From DATFXF01 sp035258565 (GTDB lineage: Bacteria; Acidobacteriota; Terriglobia; Acidiferrales; UBA7541), in the NCBI GenBank assembly GCA_035258565.1, contig DATFXF010000163.1, positions 1 to 8,244 on the forward strand: a stretch of 8,244 nt of DNA, given 5' to 3'. Under the pieces are notes generated by a model that worked only from the letters and a program-made list of their open reading frames with translations, was not told the DNA's origin and searched no databases. Made by a program: the position numbers and the translations under genes. Shown piece after piece: positions 1 through 6,589 of the stretch. Position 1 is the first letter of the stretch; the number at the start of each line of letters is the position of its first letter.

Positions 1-2637
1 CCGGGACACGGTGGGGAGCGTGGAGGCCAGGTCGGCCCGAGGCAGAGCTTCGGCGAAGGTGTCGAGGGCCTCTATGGAATCCAGCGCATTCTCCGCCAGA
101 GGGTGAATCGCATCCGCATGAGTTTTTACGAGCGCTACGGCAACTCCATCTGGGATGCGCGCCCCTATTCGCTCACCGAAGCCAACCCCGCTAAGATTCC
201 CACTTATCGCGAGCACTTCGGCGGAAACATCGGTGGGCCGCTGCGCATTCCCAGAGTCTATGACGGCCGCGACAAAACGTTTTTCTTCGTGAACTACAAC
301 GGCGCGCGCACGCGCGGCCCAGTTGACACCTTCGCCACCGTCCCTACACCCGCCGAGCGCGGTGGCGACTTCTCCGACCGCGGCGCGCAGCTCTTCGACC
401 CGCGCTCGAACCTCTCCGGGCCTCGCGCCCCGCTCGGCAGCTCGATTCCCACCGCGATGCTCGATCCGGCGGCGGTGGGCCTGCTGAAATTCATTCCCCT
501 GCCCAACCTGCCGGGGCTGGTGCAGAACTTTCATTTCGAGACGCGCGTGCCAACCGCCAACGACAGCGTGAACGTGCGTTTGTTGCACACGATTTCCTCG
601 AAGCTCAACGCCCAGGCCACCTACAACCTCAGCGAGACGCGCACCCATGCGTTCCAGAATTTACCCGATTTCGAGAGCAACACGAGCATCCGCGGGCAGA
701 ATCTGATGCTCGGCCTGACGCAGAACTGGACGCAGCGCTTCCTTCACGATTCGCGCGTCTTCTGGACGCGCAACCGCTCGAGTGTGCTCAATCTCTTCGC
801 CTTCAACGACGACATCGCCGCCGCCCTCGGCATCACCGGCGTCTCCAACGATCCGATCAACTTCGGGGTGCCGCAAGTGAGCTACACGAACTTCACTGAC
901 CTGAACGATCCGGTGCCGGCGCTGCGGCGCAATCAGACGTTGCGCTACGTGGACAGCCTCTCCTATTCGCTGCCGAGGCACACGCTGCGGGCGGGCGCGG
1001 AAATTCGGCGCCTCGAGACCAACACGCGCACCGACCCCATGCCGCGCGGCCAGTTCACCTTCACCGGCCTGATGACCAGCCAGCTCGATGCCCAGGGCCG
1101 GCCCCTCCCGGGCACCGGCTTCGACTTCGCCGACTTCCTGCTCGGCCTGCCGCAGGCCACCAGCGAGCGCTTCGGAACCTCGAGCACATACTTCCGGAGT
1201 TGGGGCTTTGTCGGATATTTCCAGGACGACTGGCGCATCCATCCGCGCTTCTCGTTGAACTGGGGTATTCGGTACGAGGCCGTGACACCGCCGGTTGAGC
1301 TCTTCGACCACATCGCCAACCTCGACGTGAATTCGGACATCACCCGGGTGGCGACCGTGATCCCCGGCCAGGCGGCACCATTCAGCGGCTCGCTGCCCCG
1401 GTCGCTCGTGCGCGGCGATTACAACAACTGGTCGCCGCGCATCGGAATCGCCTGGAAGCCACCGTTCAAATGGCTTTCGCCCAAGCATGTCGTGACACTG
1501 CGCGCGGGCTACGGAGTCTTCTACAACAGCTCGATCTACAACCAGCTTGCCGCTTCGATGGCTAACCAGCCGCCGTGGGCCCAGGCGCAGATTCGCCTGA
1601 CCAGCGCCGCGCAGGTGCTGGCGCTCGAGAACGGCTTTCCGCCCGCACCGCCTACGACGGCGAAGAACACCGTCGCAGTGGACCCGAACTACCACGTGGG
1701 CTCGGCGCAGATCTGGAACATGACCCTCGAGACGCAGCTCACCCAGAACACCATCGCCGAGCTGACTTACACGGGCACCAAGGGCACGCACCTTGACGAG
1801 TTGCGCGCACCCAACCGCGCCTCGCCGGGAAGCCCGCTCAATACCGACGAACAGCGGCGCATTGCCAATGCGCTGGGTTTCACCTACGACACCTCCGGGG
1901 CCTCCTCGATCTATCACGCGTTGCAGGTGCGAGTCGGCCGCCGCATGGCTCGCGGGCTGATGATCCAGGGGCTCTATACCTACGGAAAATCGATTGACAA
2001 TGCGAGCTCGATCGGCGGCGGCGCCCCCATCGTCGTGCAGGACGACCGCAACCCGCAGCTCGACCGCGGGCTTTCTTCCTTCGACGTCCGCCACCAGTTC
2101 CGCCTCTTCTACTTCTATGAATTGCCGTTCGGCGAGCGCAAGCGCTGGGGGCGCAAAGGCTGGACGTCCCGGGCCTTCGGCCACTGGCAGGTTAACGGCA
2201 ACACCACCGTCTCGACCGGCACGCCCTACACGGCGCGCGTGCTCGGCAACCTCTCCGACAACACCGGCACCGGCGCGAACTTTTCCGAGCGCGCCGACCA
2301 AGTAAGCAACCCCTCGCTCCCTGCCGACCGGCGCACGCCGCTCGAATTCTTCAACACCGCCGCGTTCACGCTGCCGCCCCTCGGCCGCTTCGGCGATGCG
2401 GCGCGCAACACCATCCCCGGCCCAGGTACTTTCAGCATCAATTTCGGGCTGGCCCGCTTCATGCGCTTCGGCAAGGACCAACAGCGCCGCGTGGAGCTGC
2501 GCTGGGAAGTGTCTAATTTGATGAACACGCCGAACTTCACCGGCCTCTGGACAGTAGTGAACTCGGCTACTTACGGGCGCGTACTTGGTACCAGAGCCAT
2601 GCGCACGCTGGATTTCGCCCTGCGGGTGAACTTCTGA
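1..2637 (+). CDS. TonB-dependent receptor, Oar-like (Acidobacteria type), 5'-truncated by window edge
   Basis: Outer-membrane beta-barrel receptor, probably for TonB-driven uptake or surface binding; the ligand is not identifiable. The frame is open from base 1, so the GTG at 103 and ATG at 118 are internal; signal peptide, any carboxypeptidase-regulatory-like domain and most of the plug lie upstream. The visible 878 residues start with a Gly-rich linker, then NRIRMSFYERYGNS, HFGGNIGGP (214-240), DKTFFFVNYNG (271-303) and TVPTPAERGGDFS (337-375), all typical of this family. Barrel hallmarks follow: GFDFADFLLGLPQ (near 1117-1155), YFQDDWRIHPRFSLNWGIRYE-like strands (1201-1278), TYTGTKGTHLDE (near 1765), DVRHQFRLFYFYELPFG (2083-2133). 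The protein ends in DFALRVNF, a C-terminal aromatic residue as expected for a BamA-assembled barrel. No frameshift or internal stop is seen. The TGA stop overlaps the next gene's ATG. Family assignment is strong; substrate is unknown. Confidence 0.94.
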   Translation, partial: PGHGGERGGQVGPRQSFGEGVEGLYGIQRILRQRVNRIRMSFYERYGNSIWDARPYSLTEANPAKIPTYREHFGGNIGGPLRIPRVYDGRDKTFFFVNYNGARTRGPVDTFATVPTPAERGGDFSDRGAQLFDPRSNLSGPRAPLGSSIPTAMLDPAAVGLLKFIPLPNLPGLVQNFHFETRVPTANDSVNVRLLHTISSKLNAQATYNLSETRTHAFQNLPDFESNTSIRGQNLMLGLTQNWTQRFLHDSRVFWTRNRSSVLNLFAFNDDIAAALGITGVSNDPINFGVPQVSYTNFTDLNDPVPALRRNQTLRYVDSLSYSLPRHTLRAGAEIRRLETNTRTDPMPRGQFTFTGLMTSQLDAQGRPLPGTGFDFADFLLGLPQATSERFGTSSTYFRSWGFVGYFQDDWRIHPRFSLNWGIRYEAVTPPVELFDHIANLDVNSDITRVATVIPGQAAPFSGSLPRSLVRGDYNNWSPRIGIAWKPPFKWLSPKHVVTLRAGYGVFYNSSIYNQLAASMANQPPWAQAQIRLTSAAQVLALENGFPPAPPTTAKNTVAVDPNYHVGSAQIWNMTLETQLTQNTIAELTYTGTKGTHLDELRAPNRASPGSPLNTDEQRRIANALGFTYDTSGASSIYHALQVRVGRRMARGLMIQGLYTYGKSIDNASSIGGGAPIVVQDDRNPQLDRGLSSFDVRHQFRLFYFYELPFGERKRWGRKGWTSRAFGHWQVNGNTTVSTGTPYTARVLGNLSDNTGTGANFSERADQVSNPSLPADRRTPLEFFNTAAFTLPPLGRFGDAARNTIPGPGTFSINFGLARFMRFGKDQQRRVELRWEVSNLMNTPNFTGLWTVVNSATYGRVLGTRAMRTLDFALRVNF

Positions 2638-2639
2638 TG
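2635..2639 (+). promoter_or_regulatory. Stop/start overlap (TGATG), translational coupling site
   Basis: The receptor stop TGA (2635-2637) and the VWA gene start ATG (2637-2639) share one base. The only ribosome-binding sequence is a weak GGGTGA at 2624-2629, inside the receptor's last codons. This arrangement normally means that ribosomes finishing the first gene reinitiate on the second, so the two proteins would be made in a linked ratio from one mRNA. The overlap is seen directly; coupling is inferred. Confidence 0.75.
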
Positions 2640-4874
2640 CCGTCCCTCAACCACGTTGCGCGCGCCCGTCCGCCGATGCACACTTCGTCCTGCCTGCTGG
2701 CAGTGCTCGCCTGTGCCTCACTGCTCGTTTCGCCCGAAACGCGGGCGGCACAGCAACCGCCCATACCTCCGCGCCAGCAGCCTCCCCAGCCGCCCGAGCA
2801 AACCTCGGCGCCACCCGGCCAGGGAGTCATCCGCAGGTTCGCGGACCTGGTATTGATTGACGTGCAGGTCACCGACCGCTCGGGCAAGCCGGTGAAAGGG
2901 CTCAAGCCCAAGCAGTTCACGCTGCTCGAAGACGACAAAGCACAGAAAATCTCTTCGTTCGACTACTACGACATCGAACGGGTGGAGACCGCCGGGACGG
3001 AGGATACGCGTCCGGTGACCATCGCGCTCGGCGCCGTCGGCGCGCCTGAAGCAGTGCGCGAAACAGTGCGCGACCGCCGGCTGATCGTGTTCTTCTTCGA
3101 TATGACCTCGCTCGAACCAGACGAGTTGCTGCGCTCGACCGGCGCCGCCGAGCGCTTTCTCCGCGAGCAGATGACGCCGGCGGACCTCGTGGCCGTGACC
3201 GCCTTCGGGAACCAATTCCGCGTCCTCGCCAACTTCACCAACGACCGCGCCCTTCTCGGGCGCGCTGTAGGGCGGCTGGGGCCGGGGAAGGAATCGCAAC
3301 TTGCTCAGATGGCGGATGCGCCTTCACCCACCGGCGAGGACACGGCGCCCGAAGAGACCGGGGCGGCCTTCACCGCCGACGAGACCGAGTTCAACATCTT
3401 CAATACCGACCGCAAGCTGGCCGCCATGGAAGCCCTCGCCAACCTGCTGCGGAGCATACCGGGGAAGAAATCCGTGATCCAGTTTGCCGGCGGGATCACG
3501 CAGACCGGCGAGGAGAATCGCTCGCAGCTCCGCGCCGCCACCGACGCGGCGAACCGCGCCAATGTCTCCTTCTATACGGTGGACTCGCGCGGGCTGATGG
3601 CCACAATTCCCGGTGGCAACCCGAGTGCCGGGGCAACCCAAGGCACTTCCATGTTCTCCGGCGCGGCCGTGTTTCATCAGGTGCAGTCGCGGCAGGACTC
3701 GCGCGAGACGCTTTCGACGCTCGCCTTGGACACGGGCGGGCGCGCGTTCTTCGACGTTGGCGATTTCCGCGAGGTCTTTCGGAAGGTGCAGGCGGACGGC
3801 GGCGGCTACTATCTGCTCGGCTACTACAGTACAAACGCACAACGCGACGGTCGCTGGCGGCGCGTGAAGGTGCGCGTCGAGCCCAGCCTGTCCGGGCTGC
3901 ATATCCGCTACCGCGAAGGCTACTACGCGCCAAAAGATTACGGCGTCTTCACCGCCGAAGACCGCGAGCGCCAACTCGAAGAGGCCATGCGCGCCGAAGC
4001 GCCGCGCGTCGAGCTCGCGCTGGTCCTCGAGACTGCCCGCTTCCGGCTGAATAGCAACGAAATCTTCGTGCCCGTCTCCGCGAAGCTTGCTTCGAGCGCG
4101 CTCGAGTGGGCCGAGAAGCGCGGCCGGCGCGAGGTCGAGCTTGATTTTGCAGTGGAGGTGCGCAATGAGAAATCCGGCCGCATCGCCGGGGCGCTGCGCG
4201 ACACCGTCAAAGTCCGCTTGGGCACCGAGCGCTTCCACGAGGTCCAGCAGCGCGCGCTCGTCTATCAAGGCGGGCTTATCCTCGGGCCGGGAACGTACCG
4301 CATGAAATTCCTCGCCCGGGAAAACGAGACCGGCCGCATCGGCACCTTCGAGCAGGAGTTCACCCTGCCGCCGCCCGAGTCCGAGCGGCTCGAGCTGAGC
4401 TCCCTGCTTCTTTCGAGCCAGCTCGTGGCCGTGGGCAAGAACTCCGAGGTTGAAAAGAAGGCGCTTGCCGCGGACGCGAAGATGAAGACGTCGCCGCTCG
4501 AAGTCGCCGGCGAGCGCATCATCCCCAGTGTGACACGCGTGTTCACATCCGAACAAATGCTCTACATGCTCTTTCAGGCCTACGTGCCACCCAATTCCGA
4601 CCCAAGCAAGCTGCGCGCGGGCCTGATCTTCTTCCGCAACGGCGAGCGCACGAATGAGACGGCGCTCGTCGAGCCCGCCGAGGTGGACCGAAAAACGCGC
4701 ACCGCGGCGTTCCGCATCAGCCTGCCGCTCGAAAAGCTGCCGCAGGGCCGATATACCGTCCAGGCCGTGACCGTCGAGGCCGGCGGCGAGCAGGCCGCCT
4801 TCGCCCGCGCCTACTTCGCCATCCGCCCACCCACCAGACCCGCCCCAGCTTCCGCCTCCCCCCTCGGGAAATAA
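2637..4874 (+). CDS. Secreted VWFA-related (Acidobacterial-type) domain protein
   Basis: Predicted 745-residue exported protein; such VWA proteins are expected to mediate binding, but no ligand is known. Residues about 15-38 form a signal peptide (hydrophobic CLLAVLACASLLV, cleavage probably after ETRA or ETRAA); VLAC is a weak lipobox-like alternative. A Pro/Gln-rich linker (39-62) follows, then a beta-rich region with DVQVTDRSGKPVKGL (75-89), and a VWA domain about 148-390. The family signatures MTPADLVAVTAFG (179-191), EFNIFNTDRKL (251-261), NRANVSFYTVDSRGL (306-320) and YYLLGYYSTN (391-400) are present. The MIDAS is degenerate: D155-M-T157-S158-L instead of DxSxS. Residues 430-730 are beta-rich, with LARENETGRIGT and a final strand set LPQGRYTVQAVTV like long-form homologues. 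Start 2637 overlaps the receptor stop and has a weak GGTGA behind it; Met14 (2676) is an alternative with no Shine-Dalgarno and would still keep the signal peptide. Confidence 0.93.
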   Translation: MPSLNHVARARPPMHTSSCLLAVLACASLLVSPETRAAQQPPIPPRQQPPQPPEQTSAPPGQGVIRRFADLVLIDVQVTDRSGKPVKGLKPKQFTLLEDDKAQKISSFDYYDIERVETAGTEDTRPVTIALGAVGAPEAVRETVRDRRLIVFFFDMTSLEPDELLRSTGAAERFLREQMTPADLVAVTAFGNQFRVLANFTNDRALLGRAVGRLGPGKESQLAQMADAPSPTGEDTAPEETGAAFTADETEFNIFNTDRKLAAMEALANLLRSIPGKKSVIQFAGGITQTGEENRSQLRAATDAANRANVSFYTVDSRGLMATIPGGNPSAGATQGTSMFSGAAVFHQVQSRQDSRETLSTLALDTGGRAFFDVGDFREVFRKVQADGGGYYLLGYYSTNAQRDGRWRRVKVRVEPSLSGLHIRYREGYYAPKDYGVFTAEDRERQLEEAMRAEAPRVELALVLETARFRLNSNEIFVPVSAKLASSALEWAEKRGRREVELDFAVEVRNEKSGRIAGALRDTVKVRLGTERFHEVQQRALVYQGGLILGPGTYRMKFLARENETGRIGTFEQEFTLPPPESERLELSSLLLSSQLVAVGKNSEVEKKALAADAKMKTSPLEVAGERIIPSVTRVFTSEQMLYMLFQAYVPPNSDPSKLRAGLIFFRNGERTNETALVEPAEVDRKTRTAAFRISLPLEKLPQGRYTVQAVTVEAGGEQAAFARAYFAIRPPTRPAPASASPLGK

Positions 4875-4910
4875 GCCCGCTCAGTCCCCCCAGAACTCCA
4901 CGATTTCCAC

Positions 4911-4939
4911 TTGTGCGCCGGACAGGTGGCGGGTAAATT
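4911..4939 (+). promoter_or_regulatory. Possible sigma-70-type promoter for the phosphodiesterase gene
   Basis: TTGTGC (4911-4916) and TAAATT (4934-4939) are separated by 17 bp and match the -35 and -10 consensus at 3 of 6 and 4 of 6 positions. TAAATT is a rare AT-rich patch in otherwise G+C-rich sequence. A transcript starting about 7 bases after it would have a leader of about 60 bases containing the 4962-4978 hairpin. The match is weak, and the gene could equally be read through from the upstream pair. Confidence 0.25.
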
Positions 4940-4961
4940 AGGCGACCAACTGCCCTGTGCT

Positions 4962-4978
4962 GGCCGAACCTTTCGGCC
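4962..4978 (+). other. Leader hairpin (7-bp perfect stem, 3-base loop) before the phosphodiesterase gene
   Basis: GGCCGAA (4962-4968) pairs perfectly with TTCGGCC (4972-4978) around loop CCT, with a further T-G wobble at the base. It lies 87 bases after the VWA gene stop and 18 bases before the Shine-Dalgarno of the next gene. No T-run follows on either side, so it is not a standard intrinsic terminator; it could be an mRNA 3'-end stabiliser, a leader structure or a weak terminator. The structure is clear; the function is not. Confidence 0.4.
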
Positions 4979-4996
4979 GCGGGACCGACGGAGTCC

Positions 4997-5002
4997 GGAG
5001 GG
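4997..5002 (+). promoter_or_regulatory. Ribosome binding site fixing the phosphodiesterase start at GTG 5008
   Basis: GGAGGG sits 5 bases before GTG 5008. The in-frame GTG at 4957, 17 codons upstream, has no purine-rich site ahead of it, and its extra residues (MLAEPFGRGTDGVRRER) are charged and unlike a signal-peptide start. Starting at 5008 gives a classic short basic n-region followed by a hydrophobic core. Confidence 0.8.
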
Positions 5003-5007
5003 AACGA

Positions 5008-6480
5008 GTGCAAGTCAGGGCGAAGAGTGCCTTGCTCGGCTGCTGCGTTGTGCTGGCCTCGGCCGCGAGCCTCGCCGCGCAGCAGCGCCGTGGGCCATCG
5101 ACCTGGAGCGAACGGCCGCCCTCACTGCAGACGTTGCACAGCCGCACCTTCACGCAGCGCACCGCGGCGTTGCAGGCGCCGATCGAGCACGTCATTCTGC
5201 TTTCGGTGGACGGGATGATGCCAGACACCTACGTTCATCCCGACGCACACGGCTTGAAAGTTCCCACGCTGCGGGCCATGGTGCGCCAGGGGAGTTCGAG
5301 CGAGGGAGTCCTGGGCGTTTTCCCGACCCTTACCTATCCCTCGCACACGTCGATGGTCACCGGGGTGAACCCCGGCACGCACGGCATCATCACCAATGCT
5401 CAGGGGGATCCGCTCGACAACCTGCACGGCGCCTGGCGGTGGTATGCCGAAGACATCCGCGTGCCGACGCTGTGGGATGCCGCGCGAGCGAAGGGTCTGA
5501 CCACGGCACTGGTCTTTTGGCCCGTGACGGTCGGCGCGAAAGGCAACGCAGTCGTGCCCGAATTCTGGCGCCAAGTTCCCGGCACGGTGGAGGACACCAA
5601 GCTGAACTTTGCCCTTTCCACGCCCGGGCTGCTCGACACCGTGGCGAAGCGTTTCCCGAACTTCCGCCCGAGGTTCCTGCCGCCGCGGGCAGGGGACGAA
5701 GCCCTGACCGACATTGCGATTCATGTGATCGAAGCTCTGAAACCCAATCTGCTCTTGCTGCATATCACCGACGTGGATCACTCGGAGCACGACGACGGGC
5801 CTTTCACCGGGCGCGTTTTGCCAGCGCTCGAGACTGCCGATGAGCAGATTGCGCGCGTGATTGGCGCGGCGAAAAAGGCCGGCATCTGGAACCAGACCGC
5901 GCTCGTGGTCGTTTCCGATCACGGCTTCGCGCGCACCGCACACCGCGTCCGGCCGGGGGTCTGGCTGCGGGAGAAGGGTTTCGTTAAGGTTGAGGACCGC
6001 ACCATCGTGGGGTGGAAGGCCTACTGCCTCGCCAACGGTGGTTCGGCATACATCTACGTGAAGGATCCAGACGACCAGGAGACACGCAAGACGCTGCTCG
6101 AGATGTTCGAGAAAGCAGCGACCGGGCGAGACAGCGGCATCGGGCGCGTGCTCACGCACGACGAGATCGTCCGAGCGGGCGGCGACCCTGCCGCATTTCT
6201 GGCGCTCGAGGCGGAGGAGGGTTGGGCCATCGCCGGAGGCGTTGTCGGCGAAGCGATTTCGCCCGCCAGCAACGCCGGAGAGCACGGGTATCTGCCGGAC
6301 CGGCCCGAGATGAGATCGTCACTGCTCGTCTACGGCCCGGCGATCGGCTCGAGCAAAATCGAAAGCGCGCGCATGATTGACATCGCGCCGACTATCGCGC
6401 GCTGGCTGGGATTGAAACTCGAAAAGGCGGAAGGCACCCCGCTCAAGATTCCCCTGCGTCGCGCTGTCGCCTCCCCGTAG
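5008..6480 (+). CDS. Exported type I phosphodiesterase/nucleotide pyrophosphatase-family enzyme (alkaline phosphatase superfamily)
   Basis: Predicted two-metal (usually zinc) hydrolase of phosphate mono- or diesters, acting in the periplasm or outside the cell; substrate is not determinable. In 490-residue numbering from GTG 5008: signal peptide 1-24 (RAKSALLGCCVVLASAASLAA, cleavage near A23/A24). The catalytic domain spans about 60-475. SVDGM gives first metal Asp D68. FPTLTYPSHTSMVTG contains the likely nucleophile T109. ITDVDHSEH gives D257 and H261. VVSDHGF gives D304/H305. NAGEHGYLPD gives H426. This set matches the NPP pattern of six metal ligands plus Thr, so the enzyme is probably active. 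LLGC early in the protein resembles a lipobox but lies too close to the N-terminus with almost no hydrophobic segment before it. The gene follows the VWA gene by 133 bp and converges on the SDR gene. NPP, phosphatase or phosphonate hydrolase are all possible within the family. Confidence 0.92.
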   Translation: MQVRAKSALLGCCVVLASAASLAAQQRRGPSTWSERPPSLQTLHSRTFTQRTAALQAPIEHVILLSVDGMMPDTYVHPDAHGLKVPTLRAMVRQGSSSEGVLGVFPTLTYPSHTSMVTGVNPGTHGIITNAQGDPLDNLHGAWRWYAEDIRVPTLWDAARAKGLTTALVFWPVTVGAKGNAVVPEFWRQVPGTVEDTKLNFALSTPGLLDTVAKRFPNFRPRFLPPRAGDEALTDIAIHVIEALKPNLLLLHITDVDHSEHDDGPFTGRVLPALETADEQIARVIGAAKKAGIWNQTALVVVSDHGFARTAHRVRPGVWLREKGFVKVEDRTIVGWKAYCLANGGSAYIYVKDPDDQETRKTLLEMFEKAATGRDSGIGRVLTHDEIVRAGGDPAAFLALEAEEGWAIAGGVVGEAISPASNAGEHGYLPDRPEMRSSLLVYGPAIGSSKIESARMIDIAPTIARWLGLKLEKAEGTPLKIPLRRAVASP

Positions 6481-6570
6481 CGGCAGGCTTCCCTGGTTCG
6501 GAGCCCTTCTACTTCTCTCCGAGTGACCCCTCGAAAGATTCGGGCCAGAGAGGGCCATGGACCGCGGGCA
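6481..6570. other. Convergent intergenic gap with inverted repeats (possible bidirectional terminator region)
   Basis: This 90-bp gap separates the 3' ends of the phosphodiesterase (+) and SDR (-) genes. It holds TCGGAG (6498-6503) pairing with CTCCGA (6517-6522) across a 13-base loop, and CTCGAA (6530-6535) pairing with TTCGGG (6539-6544) across loop AGA with one T-G wobble. A third, longer repeat reaches into the SDR gene end (listed separately). None is followed by a run of T on either strand, so an intrinsic terminator is not proven, although convergent position makes a terminator role likely. Confidence 0.3.
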
Positions 6571-6589
6571 TCAGCCAGCTGCTCTGGCC
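6543..6589. repeat. 8-bp perfect inverted repeat spanning the SDR stop codon
   Basis: GGCCAGAG (6543-6550) is the exact reverse complement of CTCTGGCC (6582-6589), with 31 bases between. The right arm lies inside the last codons of the SDR gene, and the stop (6571-6573) is in the loop. A transcript in either direction could fold here. There is no U-tract, so a termination role is only possible. Confidence 0.3.

Noticed and set aside
103..105. GTG at 103 as the real start of the receptor
   Set aside because: The frame is open to base 1, and the preceding residues fit the Gly-rich linker that precedes NRIR in this family. There is no signal peptide after 103, so the gene starts outside the window.
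661..2481. A 606-codon open frame on the - strand opposite the TonB-dependent receptor
   Set aside because: It lies fully inside a clear receptor gene, has a composition dominated by Arg, Ala, Gly, Val and Glu with no recognisable domain, and is the usual by-product of G+C-rich codon bias.
3324..4556. A 410-codon open frame on the - strand opposite the VWA gene
   Set aside because: Shadow frame with no domain, no ribosome site worth noting and no family motif, while the + strand frame matches a known family throughout.
4911..5843. A 310-codon + strand open frame overlapping the phosphodiesterase gene
   Set aside because: Out of frame with the well-supported enzyme, Arg/Ser/His-rich, and without motif; it arises from codon bias.
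5122..6285. A 387-codon open frame on the - strand opposite the phosphodiesterase
   Set aside because: No domain or start signal, and the opposite frame carries a complete active site.
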